NCBI GenBank assembly: GCA_946481275.1
Contig: CAMLMV010000017.1
Coordinates: 67,803-131,802, forward strand
From: an uncultured Massilia sp.
Lineage (GTDB): Bacteria; Pseudomonadota; Gammaproteobacteria; Burkholderiales; Burkholderiaceae
Length of the DNA stretch: 64,000 bases
Direction: 5' to 3'
Program-made: the position numbers and the translations under genes
Notes under the pieces: generated by a model
Told to the model about the DNA's origin: nothing
The model's database searches: none
Seen by the model: the letters and a program-made list of their open reading frames with translations, nothing else
In this document: piece by piece, positions 9,470 through 18,474 of the stretch
Position numbering within the stretch: the first letter of the stretch is position 1
How the letters are laid out: each line of letters opens with the position of its first letter

Positions 9470-10352
9470 GCGCATCGTTGTCTCCGCCCTGCTGGCGCTG
9501 GGCTGCGCCGGCAGCGCGCTCGCCCAGCAGGCCGTGCAACTGTGGCCCGACGGCGCGCCCGGTTCCGAAAAGCGTCACGGCGAGCCCGAGAAGCTGACGG
9601 ACGGCGCGTACGTCAGCAACGTGCACGACCCGTCGCTGACGGTGCTGCGCGCCGATCCGCGTCATGCGAACGGCGCGGCGATGATCGTCGTGCCGGGCGG
9701 CGGGCATCGCATGCTCGTGTTCCAGAACGAGGGCGTCGTCGCGGGCAAGCTGCTGAACCGCATGGGCGTCACCGCCTTCGTCTTGAAATACCGGCTCGCG
9801 CGCGATCCGGATTCCGCCGGCTACAGCATCGAAGGCGACGGCGCGGCCGACCTGCGCCGCGCCGTGCGCTGGGTGCGCGCGCATGCGGGAGACTATGGCA
9901 TCGACCCGCAGCGCGTGGGCATCATGGGCTTCTCGGCCGGCGGCGAACTCGTGTCGCTCGTCGCCGACAATCCGGAACCCGCGCAGCGCGGCAAGACCGA
10001 TGCGCTGGACCGCCAGAGCGCACGCCCGGACTTCCAGGTGCTCGTGTATCCCGGACCGCTGGGCTCCCCCGCCAGGGCCGTCGACGGCGCGCCGCCCGCG
10101 TTCCTCGTCGCCGGTTCGCGCGACACGTGCTGCATGCCCCCCACCGTCACCCTGTACCAGCAACTGGTCAAAGCCGGCGTGTCGGCGGAGCTGCACCTGT
10201 ATGCGGACACGGACCACGCGTTCAACGTGGGCCAGCGCGGCGAACGCATCTCGCTGCAGCACTGGCCGGATCGCCTCGCGGACTGGCTGTCGGACGGCGG
10301 CTGGCTCGTCCCCCGCAACGGACGCAAGCCGGAAGGCGTGCCCGCCCCCTGA
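9459..10352 (+). CDS. Secreted alpha/beta-hydrolase esterase (acetylxylan-esterase-like)
   Basis: The 297-residue product has a signal peptide ending at ALAQQ (about residue 23) and an alpha/beta-hydrolase fold. Visible elements are the oxyanion segment VVPGGGH (about 77-83), nucleophile Ser159 in GFSAGG, Asp222 in SRDTC and His253 in DTDHAF. It resembles carbohydrate esterases that remove acetyl or acyl groups from polysaccharides. The ATG at 9459 overlaps the end of the beta-helix gene by 11 bp (ATGTCGACTAA), suggesting translational coupling, and ThuA follows after 10 bp. Deacylation of the glycan cut by the beta-helix enzyme is the likely role; the acyl group is not determinable. Confidence 0.82.
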   Translation: MSTKRIVVSALLALGCAGSALAQQAVQLWPDGAPGSEKRHGEPEKLTDGAYVSNVHDPSLTVLRADPRHANGAAMIVVPGGGHRMLVFQNEGVVAGKLLNRMGVTAFVLKYRLARDPDSAGYSIEGDGAADLRRAVRWVRAHAGDYGIDPQRVGIMGFSAGGELVSLVADNPEPAQRGKTDALDRQSARPDFQVLVYPGPLGSPARAVDGAPPAFLVAGSRDTCCMPPTVTLYQQLVKAGVSAELHLYADTDHAFNVGQRGERISLQHWPDRLADWLSDGGWLVPRNGRKPEGVPAP

Positions 10353-10362
10353 AAGGATTCAT

Positions 10363-11127
10363 ATGAAACGTATCGCATCGGCGCTGGCCGCGGCCCTGCT
10401 GGCCACGCCGGCGGCATGGGCGGCGGACGTGCAGTACAAGCTGCTCGTGCTGGCCATCCCCAACAAGTACCACTACGAATACATCCCCATCGCGCGGGAG
10501 AGCCTGGAAAAGCTGGCCAAGCTGCACGCGTTCGAGTTCAACTACACGAACAAGACCGAGGTCTTCGACGGCGACCTGAAACAGTATGCGGCGGTCGTCT
10601 TCCTCAATACGCCGGGCGAGGAACTGAACCCGGCGCAGCGCGCGAAGTTCGAGGCGTACATGCGTGACGGCGGCAATGCCGTCGTCGTGCACCGCGCCGC
10701 GATCACGCCGCCGAACGGGTGGGTATGGTACGAAAAGCTCGTCGGCCGCTCGTTCAAGACGCACCCGATGCTGCAGACGGGCGCCGTCGACGTCGTCGAT
10801 AAAACCTTCCCCGCGACGTTCGGCATCCCGCCGCGCTGGATCTGGAGCGACGAGTGGTACGAGACGACGAACCCGTACAAGGTCGCCATCCACCCCGTGC
10901 TGAACATCGATGAATCCAGCTACGACGTCACGAAGATCTGGCCCGGCCAGGTGTCGACGGGCATGGGCAAGGATCACCCGGTGTCGTGGTACCACACGGT
11001 CGAGAAGGGCCGCGTGTTCGTCACGCTGCTGGGCCACAACGGCGACATGTACCGCGACCCGCAATACCTGTCGCACCTGATGGGCGGGATCTGGTGGGCG
11101 GCGACGGGCCGCGGCCAGCAGCGTTAA
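10363..11127 (+). CDS. ThuA-like domain protein, exported
   Basis: This 254-residue protein has a signal peptide (MKRIASALAAALLATPAAWA) followed by a ThuA-like domain with a class-I glutamine-amidotransferase-type fold. Supporting segments are YAAVVFLNTPGEELN, FEAYMRDGGNAVVVHRA, the KLVGRSFKTHP segment, PVSWYHTVEKGRVFVTLLGHN and LMGGIWWA near the C-terminus, which are diagnostic of the family. ThuA proteins are linked to sugar (including trehalose/3-keto-sugar) utilisation, but most have no proven reaction. It is the last gene of the gntK operon, and its stop shares bases with that of the converging esterase gene at 11124. Confidence 0.85.
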   Translation: MKRIASALAAALLATPAAWAADVQYKLLVLAIPNKYHYEYIPIARESLEKLAKLHAFEFNYTNKTEVFDGDLKQYAAVVFLNTPGEELNPAQRAKFEAYMRDGGNAVVVHRAAITPPNGWVWYEKLVGRSFKTHPMLQTGAVDVVDKTFPATFGIPPRWIWSDEWYETTNPYKVAIHPVLNIDESSYDVTKIWPGQVSTGMGKDHPVSWYHTVEKGRVFVTLLGHNGDMYRDPQYLSHLMGGIWWAATGRGQQR

Positions 11128-11978
11128 ACGGCGCTGTAGAAGGCCAGCCAGCTCTCCAGCCGGCTGCGCCAGAACTGCGCGTCGTGGCCGCCGCTGCCCA
11201 CGTGCAGTTCGCTCGCGGCGCCGAGCACGGCGTGCATCGCTTCGTCCTGCTTGCGCAGCGGGTCGCGGTCGCCGACGTCGAGGTAGAAGCGCAGGCCGCG
11301 CAGGTCGGCGTGTGCCGCGAGCAGCAGCGGATCGCGTTGCGCGCGCAGGGCCGGCGTCGGGTACAGCCAGTCGCGCTGGCCCGTGAACTGGTCGGCGCCG
11401 CTGTAGTCCCACAGCGCGGCGCTGTGCGCGCCCACGCGGGAGAACATCTCCGGGTGGCGCAAGGCGAGATGCAGCGCCGCGAATCCGCCCATCGACACAC
11501 CGCCGATGCGCCGGTCCGCGCGCGCGGCCGTCACGCCGAGCCGGGCTTCGACGGCCGGCAGCATCTCCTGTATCAGGTAATCCTCGTACAGGCCGATCGT
11601 GCCGCCTGAGGTCAGCGTCCCTTGCGCCGGCGTCGTGTTCACGCCGAAGCCGTTGTCGTAGTCGGGCGCGGCGATGACGAGCGGTGCGCCCAGCCGGTCG
11701 GCCGCGCGGTTGATGGCCAGGCCGGCATCGAAGAACGCTGCGCCGTTGCCGCCGAAGCCGTGGAACAGGTAGAGGATGGGATGGCGCGCGCCGCCCGGCG
11801 GCAGGTACAGCGCGACGTTCATCGTGCGGCCCAGCGCGCGGCTGGCGACGGCGAGGGTTTCGATGGTGCCCGCCGGCGCGGCAGGGGCGACAGGGGCGGC
11901 CTGCTGGACCGAAGCGTTACCGCCCCCGCAACCGGCCAGGCAGGCAGCCGTGGCAAGCAAGAAACACCGACGTTCCAT
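11124..11978 (-). CDS. Lipoprotein esterase, PHB-depolymerase/feruloyl-esterase-like
   Basis: The 284-residue protein begins with a lipoprotein signal whose lipobox LAGC places the acylated cysteine at residue 17. The alpha/beta-hydrolase body shows LFHGFGG (about 71-77), nucleophile Ser162 in GVSMGG, an Asp in DVGDRDP (about 235) and a His in SGGHDAQFW (about 267). This pattern fits esterases of the Esterase-D/feruloyl type that remove acyl groups from polysaccharides. Its stop overlaps the ThuA stop on the other strand by four bases. Upstream by 66 bp is a TBDR on the same strand, so it is probably the last gene of that unit. The substrate is inferred from context. Confidence 0.8.
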   Translation of the reverse strand: MERRCFLLATAACLAGCGGGNASVQQAAPVAPAAPAGTIETLAVASRALGRTMNVALYLPPGGARHPILYLFHGFGGNGAAFFDAGLAINRAADRLGAPLVIAAPDYDNGFGVNTTPAQGTLTSGGTIGLYEDYLIQEMLPAVEARLGVTAARADRRIGGVSMGGFAALHLALRHPEMFSRVGAHSAALWDYSGADQFTGQRDWLYPTPALRAQRDPLLLAAHADLRGLRFYLDVGDRDPLRKQDEAMHAVLGAASELHVGSGGHDAQFWRSRLESWLAFYSAV

Positions 11979-12044
11979 TCGTGGCCTCCCATGAGCACCG
12001 GCTCATTCTAGCCACGGATGGAACTGGGTTTCTTCAGGCAGTCT

Positions 12045-14681
12045 TCAATAATTGAAGCCAGCGCGGATGCCGAACATGCGCGGCTCGACGTAGGTGGCTT
12101 TCATGAAGCCGCCCCACAGCGAATCGCTGCTCGTCTTGGCGCGCTTGTCCGTCACGTTGCGCACGTACGCTTCCGCATACCAGTTGCCGTCCGGGGCATC
12201 CAGGCGTGCCGACGCATCCGCCAGCGCATACGCGGCCTGGTAGCGGCCGATGCCGGCCCAGTCCGAGTTGCGCAGGTCGAAGTAGGCCTTGTCGCGCCAG
12301 TTCACCTTCACGTACGGCGTGAGGCGGTAGCCACCCGGCAGATCGAACTCCTGCGAGAAGTTCAGGTAGACCTGGTACTTCGGCGTGTTCGGCAGGTGAT
12401 TGCCGTCGATGTCGTACAGGCGCCGTCCGAGCAACGACTTGTCCGGGCCGTTGTAGATGGCCGGGCAAGGCTGGACGCCGAACTCCGCGCGCACGTCGCC
12501 GCACTGGTAGTCGTCGCTGTAGTTGTAGAAGCCGTGCACCTTGGTGTCGATGAAGGCGAAGCCGCCGCCCACGCGCGCACCGCGCCACGGCTTGTAGTCC
12601 CACTCCAGTTCCAGGCCCGGGATGCGGGTGTCGCCCACGTTGATCGTGCGCCAGGCTTCGTACACGTCGCACTTCGGCTGGTCGGCCGGGCAAGGCTTGC
12701 CGTCGTCCGGGATGATCTGGTTGATGAAGTAGTTACCCGTCAGCTGCATGTCCTTGTAGCGCATGTAGAAGGCGGTGGCCGAGAGGCTCAGGCGGTTGTC
12801 CAGGAAGCGGCCCTTCCAGCCCAGTTCATAATTTGTGACGGTCTCCGGGCCGTACGGCAGGAACGTCGCCTCGCCCGGCTTGCCCGTCGCGGCGCACAGG
12901 TGGTAGTTGCAGCTGTCGACCTTGTCCGCGAAGCCGCCCGCCTTGTAGCCCGTCGAGACGGAGGCATACATCATCTGGCGCGGCGTGATCTGGTACTGCA
13001 GGCCCGCGCGCCACGTCGTCTTGCCCCAGGTTTCCTTGTGATCGTTGTTGGTCGCGTTGGCATAGCCGGCGTACGCAATCGGACCGCCGCCCGCCCAGCC
13101 CATCTGCTGCGTCAGGTCGGTGCCGTCGTGGATGCGGAAGCCCGGCGTGCCCGGGATGCCGCGGTCGTACAGGCCGCGGTAATAGGCCGGGTTGCCGATC
13201 CAGTTGGCGCCGTACACCTTGCCGCCCTTGTCTTCCTTCGAATCGCGGCTGTAGCGCGCGCCCAGCGTGGCCGTCCACTTCGGTGCGAAGCTCCAGTCGG
13301 CCTGGCCGAAGATGGCCTTCGAATCGATCTGGCGGTTCGGCTGCGCGTACACCACGCTGCCCGGGTCGCCGAACGGCTTCTGGATCGCTTCCGTCATCTC
13401 GTAGTCGATGCGGTTACGCTCGTGCATCCAGAACAGGCCGGACACGTATTTCAATGAACCCAGCTGCTGCTTGAGCTGCAGTTCGTGCACGGTCGACAGG
13501 TAGCGCGAATCCGCCGTGCGGTGCCACGTGTCGCGCAGCGGCCAGGTGCCCCAGTTCCCGTCCTTCGTATTTGGGAACGGGGCGATGTCGGCCCAGGACG
13601 GCGCGTTCTGCAGGCCCAGGTCGTCGTCCGAGATCTGGCTGCGGCGCTGGTCGGCGATGGCGAAGTTGTAGCTGACGGACGTGCGGTCGTTGACGTTCCA
13701 GTCCGCGCCCGCGCGCACCGTGCGGATCGCCATGTCGGTCTGGCCCGGCACGTTGACGTTGATGGTGAACTCGTCGTTGGTGCAGGCGTAGCGCGTGCCG
13801 ACGCCGGCGCCGCAGTCGCGGAAGAACGCGTAGCCCGCGCCCGAGTCCTGGAAGTGCTCGTAGGCGGCGTGCAGCGTGAGGTCCTTGTTGACGCGCAGGA
13901 GGGCCTGCAGGCGCGCGGCCCATTCGTTCTGGTTGGTGTAGTAGTCGGACGGGCGGACGGGGCGGTTGTAGCGCATGTCGACGTCCGGCACGCCGTTCGG
14001 GATCCAGCCTTTCGACGGCACGTTCGCTTCCGACAGGTCCTGGTGCTGGTCCGCGTAGCCGTCGCGGCGCACGCGCATGAAGGAACCGCGCAGCGCCAGC
14101 TTGTCGTTGACGACGACGTTCTGCACCCAGTTGACCTGCTTCTTGTTGTAGTTGCCGAGGTCCGTCTCCACGCGGCCGTAGTTGCCGTTGAAGTCGGGCT
14201 TCGCGGTGATGACGTTGACGCTGCCGCCCGTCGAGTTACGGCCGAACAGCGTGCCCTGCGGACCGCGCAGCACTTCCAGCTGGTCGATGTCGAACATCAG
14301 CGCCTGCGCGCCCTGCGGCCGCGGCGAATACAGGCCGTCGACGTGGAAGCCCACGGCCGGGTCGCCCGTCTCGGTGAAGTTGGTCGACGTGATGCCGCGG
14401 ATCGTGATCTGGACGCCGTTGTCGAGGCCCGAATCGATGGTGACGTTGGGGATCTCGTTGGCGAGGTCGCGGATGTTGGTGGCGCCCTTGCGGGTCAGCT
14501 GGTCCTGCGAGAACGCCGTCACGGCGACCGGTGTCTTGAGCAGCGAGGTGCTGAAGCGGGTGGCGGTCACCGTCACTTCCGGAATCGTGTCGGCGGATTG
14601 TGCCCAGGCAGGCATGGCGGCGAAAGTGCAGGCACTGGCGACGGCCACGCTCATGGCCGTCCGTTTGATTGGATGCAGCAT
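12045..14681 (-). CDS. TonB-dependent outer-membrane receptor (second glycan receptor)
   Basis: This 878-residue receptor begins MLHPIKRTAMSVAVASACTF with a signal peptide ending at AWAQS. The plug carries IPEVTVTATRF, TNIRDLANEIPNVTI, ITIRGITSTNF and the conserved segments LEVLRGPQGTLFGRNSTGGSVNVIT. The barrel closes with a terminal aromatic residue (AGFNY). ATG at 14681 is chosen over an upstream in-frame start because AAGGAGATACG directly precedes it. It lies between the GH2 gene upstream and the lipoprotein esterase downstream, so it probably imports products of those enzymes. The plug style (FGRNSTGG) is typical of the large receptor group of Caulobacter, Xanthomonas and Massilia. Confidence 0.9.
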   Translation of the reverse strand: MLHPIKRTAMSVAVASACTFAAMPAWAQSADTIPEVTVTATRFSTSLLKTPVAVTAFSQDQLTRKGATNIRDLANEIPNVTIDSGLDNGVQITIRGITSTNFTETGDPAVGFHVDGLYSPRPQGAQALMFDIDQLEVLRGPQGTLFGRNSTGGSVNVITAKPDFNGNYGRVETDLGNYNKKQVNWVQNVVVNDKLALRGSFMRVRRDGYADQHQDLSEANVPSKGWIPNGVPDVDMRYNRPVRPSDYYTNQNEWAARLQALLRVNKDLTLHAAYEHFQDSGAGYAFFRDCGAGVGTRYACTNDEFTINVNVPGQTDMAIRTVRAGADWNVNDRTSVSYNFAIADQRRSQISDDDLGLQNAPSWADIAPFPNTKDGNWGTWPLRDTWHRTADSRYLSTVHELQLKQQLGSLKYVSGLFWMHERNRIDYEMTEAIQKPFGDPGSVVYAQPNRQIDSKAIFGQADWSFAPKWTATLGARYSRDSKEDKGGKVYGANWIGNPAYYRGLYDRGIPGTPGFRIHDGTDLTQQMGWAGGGPIAYAGYANATNNDHKETWGKTTWRAGLQYQITPRQMMYASVSTGYKAGGFADKVDSCNYHLCAATGKPGEATFLPYGPETVTNYELGWKGRFLDNRLSLSATAFYMRYKDMQLTGNYFINQIIPDDGKPCPADQPKCDVYEAWRTINVGDTRIPGLELEWDYKPWRGARVGGGFAFIDTKVHGFYNYSDDYQCGDVRAEFGVQPCPAIYNGPDKSLLGRRLYDIDGNHLPNTPKYQVYLNFSQEFDLPGGYRLTPYVKVNWRDKAYFDLRNSDWAGIGRYQAAYALADASARLDAPDGNWYAEAYVRNVTDKRAKTSSDSLWGGFMKATYVEPRMFGIRAGFNY

Positions 14682-14800
14682 CGTATCTCCTTGGTTTTTT
14701 GAATTCTGGGTGCCGGCGAACCGGTCACCTACAGACGAGTATTTCAACCAGAATTCGTAAAATCAAAGAATTTCGCATGACACCTTTCAGTTTCTTCGTC

Positions 14801-14810
14801 TTTACTAAAC
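14801..14810. promoter_or_regulatory. TTTACTAAAC site upstream of the second TBDR
   Basis: TTTACTAAAC lies 120 bp upstream of the TBDR start at 14681, in the 149-bp gap after the GH2 gene. Near-identical TTTAGTAAA/TTACTAAAC sites occur before the GH2 gene (two copies) and the GH39 gene at 42765. They may be binding sites of one regulator. Confidence 0.35.
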
Positions 14811-14830
14811 AATCAACTTGTCGCGCATGT

Positions 14831-17800
14831 TCAAGGCTGCGCGGCGTCCACTGCGACCGCCTGTTCCGGGCCGTTCCAGGCGCGCACGGCAACCTTCAGC
14901 GAACCTTGTCCGCCCGCGAATTCGGCGCTGACGGTGCGGCTCTCGCCCGGCATCAGCGCCACGTAGTTGTCCGACCAGTACACGGGCAGCACGCGCGCGC
15001 CGGCCGCGTCGAGCAGGGTCAGTTTCGTGTTCAGCACGGGCACCCGGGACGGATTGGTCAACGTGACGTCCACCTTGCGCGCCGTACCCTCCGTGCGGGC
15101 CGTGGCACGCACAGTCACCGGCACGCCGGCGAGCGTATCGAGGCCGCGCTGGCGCTCGGGGCTCGTCGACGGCCAGTACACGTTGTCCGACAGCGTGCGG
15201 CCCGCGCCGTCGGTCAAGGTCAGCTTCACGACCAGCAGGCCTTCGCGCGCCAGCAGCGGCGCGATGCCGAGGTCGATCGGCCCCGACGTGGCCACGCCGG
15301 GCACGCTGACGGTGGCGGCGCCGCGGCCCGCGAGCCGGCCGTCGACGGTCCAGGCCTCGAACGCGACCCGCGCATTGTCGAGCGGCGCGGTCGGGTTGTT
15401 GATGACGTCGACCGCGTGATCGGGCAGGTTCAGTTGCACGTGCACGGGTTCGGACGCGTGTTTCGTGCCGTAGTAGGCGGCGTGCGTGTCGTAGTCGTGG
15501 CTGAGGATCTGCCACATCGTGCTCGGCCAGGCCGGTTGCGTCATCCACAGCATGCGGCCGCTGTTCTCGCGCCACAGCCCCGCGTTCATGCCTTCGAAGA
15601 TCGCACGGTGCGATTCGTAGTTCATCAGCTGCGCCTTGCGCTCGAAATCGGCCAGCGACGCCGGAGACCCGTACTGCCGCTCGAGCGCCTTCATGAACGG
15701 TTCCACGCGGCCGTTGCCGCTGGGGTGCCAGTCGTGGTACGCGGCCGTGTCGCCCAGCGGCCAGCGCTCGGATGCCGGCACGGCCGCCTCGAACGCCTCG
15801 CGCGTGGGGAACGACGGGGTGCCCACTTCGACCGCGAAACCCTTGCCGTGCGTCGTGAAATACGTCTCCGGCGGCTGGTAGTCGTACGGGCCGCTGTTCT
15901 GCAAATTCACCCGGTTCGAGCTGCCCGTGTACCAGCGCGTGCCGTCTTCCGCGTAGATCAGCGCTTCCAGCTTCTCGTTCAGCACCGGCTGCGGCACGCC
16001 CTCGTTGCGGCCGAACCAGGCGACGATCGAGGGGTGGTTGCGGAAACGGCGCACGACGTCGACGGCGTTCGCCATGAACAGGTCGACGTCCTGCGGCTCG
16101 ATGTTGTAGTCCTGCGTCGAGGCCCAGAAATCGTTCAGCACCATGAGGCCGTACTCGTCGGCCAGCTCGAAGAACGTCTCTTCCGTGTTCTGGCCGACCC
16201 AGTTGCGGATGATGTTCACATGGGCGTCGCGGTGCAGGCGGAAATAGGGTTCCAGGCGCGCGCGGTCGACGCGCTTCATGAAGTCGTCCATGCCCCAATT
16301 GCCGCCGCGCGCCGCGATGCGCACGCCGTTGACCTTGATGACGAGGTGCGGCGCCAGGCTGCCGGCATCGGGCAGTTCGCGGATCGCGGCCGTGCCTTCC
16401 GCTTCCGGACGCAGGCTCGTCGCCCACTGGTTGCCCGCGACCTTGCGCAGCGCCTCGTGGCGGGCGTCGGTGATGCGCACGCCGAGCGCGTGCGCCCTGG
16501 TGAAATCGGCCTCCACGCGGCGCAGGTGGCCCGTGCGGTCGACCAGCGACAGTTCGTAGGTCACGCTGCGGATGCCGAACGCGGTGCGCGCATGGTCGGA
16601 CAGCGCCGCGCCCTGCAGCACGTCGACGTCGAGGTCGTGCAGCTCCGGCTTGCCGTAGCCGTTCGGCCACCACAGGCGCGGCTGCTTCACCTTCAGCGCG
16701 GCGAAGTCGTTCGATGCGAAGCGCACGGTGCGCGTGCCGGGCGCCACGTCCAGCGTGCGGCTCACCACGATCGGTTGCATCGATCCCGCCCGGGCGCGGA
16801 TGGTGGCGCGCACGGTCGCGCGCACCGTCTTGTTCGACAGGTTCGTCACCGGCACCTCGATGCCGACGTCGGCCTCGCGATGGTCGTCCGCGAGCGCCGT
16901 GATCACGTGCGCATCGCCCACGCGCACGTCGCCCGTGCTGCGCAGGACGACGTCCTGCCACAGGCCCGTGTTGCGGTCGCGCACGGACGGGATCCAGTCC
17001 CAGCCCTCCGTGGCGATGAAGGTCGGACCGTCCTGCGCCTGCACGCCGCCGTTCTCGCCGACGCCGGCCGCGACGGATTCCTCGTGCGCGATGCCGGGAT
17101 GCGGCGGCGGCGACACCCTGACGGCGATGACGTTCTCGCCTTTCGGGTTCAGGTACGGCCCCAGGTCGACGCTGCCGCGCACGAAGGCGCCCCGCGTGGT
17201 GCCGGCGCGGCGGCCGTTGACCCAGATCTCGGACGCGTAATTGATGCCCTTGAAGGTGACGAACAGGTGGCGGCCGGGACGATGGCCGCGCGGCAGCGTG
17301 AAGCTCGTGCGATACCACCAGTCCTGGCGGCTGAGGCTTTCCGGGATCGCGAGGTTGTCGAGGCCATACGCCGGGCTCGGATACACGCCGCGGTCGACGA
17401 GCGTGGTGAGCACGGTCCCCGGCACCGTGGCCTTGTACCAGCGCGACGCGTCATAGCCGCCGCTGGCGATCTGCTGCGCGGATCCCGGTGCCTGGTCCGC
17501 CGATTGCAGCGTCCACGCACGGATCGTCCATTCGTTCGCGCCCCGCGGTTCCAGCGCCGGTCCCGCGTAGGCCGGCACGGCGACGGGCTTCGATGGCGGC
17601 GTCGCGCTGCGCGGCAGCGTCCACGCATCCTGCGGCGCGAGCTGGCCGGCCATCTGGCGGGTCTGCAGCGGCCAGTGCGGGCTGCCGGTCTCGAACACGA
17701 TCATGCCTTCGTTTGGCGGCGTCGCCGCGAGCCGTGCGACGGCTTGCGCATCGTCCGCCAGCGTCAGCCCGGCCACGCGGCCCGCGAACGCGGCACCGGT

Positions 17801-18265
17801 CCCGGTACGGCGTGCGATCGCGATCTGCGCGGCGGCTGCCGCACCACCTTGCACCTCCTGCCGCGCCACTTCCCTGCCGTTCGCGTACAGGACGACGTGG
17901 CGCCCGTCCCGGCTGGCCGCCGCGTGGGTCCAGGCGCCGGCGGGCAGCGGTACGCTGCTGCGCACCGGCGCACCCGCGCCGCAGAAGGCCAGCATGCCGT
18001 CCACGCTGCACAGGTAGCCGATGCCGTCCGCGCCGGCCAGCAGCGCGGTACCGCGCGCGGTCTCCGACGGCTTGAACCAGCCGCCGATGGCGACGCGCTG
18101 CGCCGTCAGCGTCACGCCGGCCGGTGCCTTCTTGACCAGGCCATCGGCGGCGGCGGGGAATTCGGCGTTGAACGGTCCCCACGTGGCGGCGTGGGCGGAG
18201 GATGTCGCCAGCAGCACTGCCGCGAGCATGGCGTTCATGGAATGGGATCGGCGGGCGAGGCGCAT
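14831..18265 (-). CDS. Large GH2-family glycoside hydrolase with N-terminal LamG-like domain
   Basis: The 1144-residue exported enzyme has a signal peptide (MRLARRSHSMNAMLAAVLLATSSAHA is its range, residues 1-26), then a concanavalin/LamG-like domain to about residue 185. The GH2 sugar-binding domain follows (WYRTSFTLP, GINYASEIWVNG), then immunoglobulin-like domains, then a TIM barrel. In the barrel, FGRNEG carries the acid/base Glu755 and FAVEVGTPS the likely nucleophile Glu813. NIIRNWVGQNTEETFFELADEYGLMV resembles exo-beta-glucosaminidase/beta-mannosidase-type GH2 enzymes (about residues 680-705). ATG at 18265 is preceded by GGAGACCATC; longer in-frame readings upstream overlap the propeller gene and are unlikely. 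Specificity cannot be read from the sequence. Confidence 0.85.
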   Translation of the reverse strand: MRLARRSHSMNAMLAAVLLATSSAHAATWGPFNAEFPAAADGLVKKAPAGVTLTAQRVAIGGWFKPSETARGTALLAGADGIGYLCSVDGMLAFCGAGAPVRSSVPLPAGAWTHAAASRDGRHVVLYANGREVARQEVQGGAAAAAQIAIARRTGTGAAFAGRVAGLTLADDAQAVARLAATPPNEGMIVFETGSPHWPLQTRQMAGQLAPQDAWTLPRSATPPSKPVAVPAYAGPALEPRGANEWTIRAWTLQSADQAPGSAQQIASGGYDASRWYKATVPGTVLTTLVDRGVYPSPAYGLDNLAIPESLSRQDWWYRTSFTLPRGHRPGRHLFVTFKGINYASEIWVNGRRAGTTRGAFVRGSVDLGPYLNPKGENVIAVRVSPPPHPGIAHEESVAAGVGENGGVQAQDGPTFIATEGWDWIPSVRDRNTGLWQDVVLRSTGDVRVGDAHVITALADDHREADVGIEVPVTNLSNKTVRATVRATIRARAGSMQPIVVSRTLDVAPGTRTVRFASNDFAALKVKQPRLWWPNGYGKPELHDLDVDVLQGAALSDHARTAFGIRSVTYELSLVDRTGHLRRVEADFTRAHALGVRITDARHEALRKVAGNQWATSLRPEAEGTAAIRELPDAGSLAPHLVIKVNGVRIAARGGNWGMDDFMKRVDRARLEPYFRLHRDAHVNIIRNWVGQNTEETFFELADEYGLMVLNDFWASTQDYNIEPQDVDLFMANAVDVVRRFRNHPSIVAWFGRNEGVPQPVLNEKLEALIYAEDGTRWYTGSSNRVNLQNSGPYDYQPPETYFTTHGKGFAVEVGTPSFPTREAFEAAVPASERWPLGDTAAYHDWHPSGNGRVEPFMKALERQYGSPASLADFERKAQLMNYESHRAIFEGMNAGLWRENSGRMLWMTQPAWPSTMWQILSHDYDTHAAYYGTKHASEPVHVQLNLPDHAVDVINNPTAPLDNARVAFEAWTVDGRLAGRGAATVSVPGVATSGPIDLGIAPLLAREGLLVVKLTLTDGAGRTLSDNVYWPSTSPERQRGLDTLAGVPVTVRATARTEGTARKVDVTLTNPSRVPVLNTKLTLLDAAGARVLPVYWSDNYVALMPGESRTVSAEFAGGQGSLKVAVRAWNGPEQAVAVDAAQP

Positions 18266-18390
18266 GATGGTCTCCGGGATAGGCATGAAGTCCCGGCGCG
18301 GACGGCCGGGATCGTGATGCGCCGGATTCTGCATCCGGCCCGAAAGAGGGTCAAACGCCGGAAAGGCTTTGCGGCGCTGTTTAGCGATGA

Positions 18391-18466
18391 TTACTAAACT
18401 GGCCGCGATTGATGGCCGAAAGATGCCGCCCGCCGCGCGGGCAGCGGCGCGCGGCGTTTTAGTAAA
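18391..18466. promoter_or_regulatory. Two TTTACTAAA-type sites in the GH2 upstream gap
   Basis: The 209-bp gap between the GH2 start (18265) and the propeller gene contains TTACTAAAC at 18391 and, inverted, TTTAGTAAA at 18458-18466. Paired copies near a promoter are consistent with a dimeric regulator. The same core recurs at 14801 and 42765. Confidence 0.35.
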
Positions 18467-18474
18467 GGCGCCGT

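Noticed and set aside
14669..18397. Long plus-strand open frame across the GH2 gene
   Set aside because: Arginine-rich sequence without motifs, opposite a well-supported GH2 enzyme.
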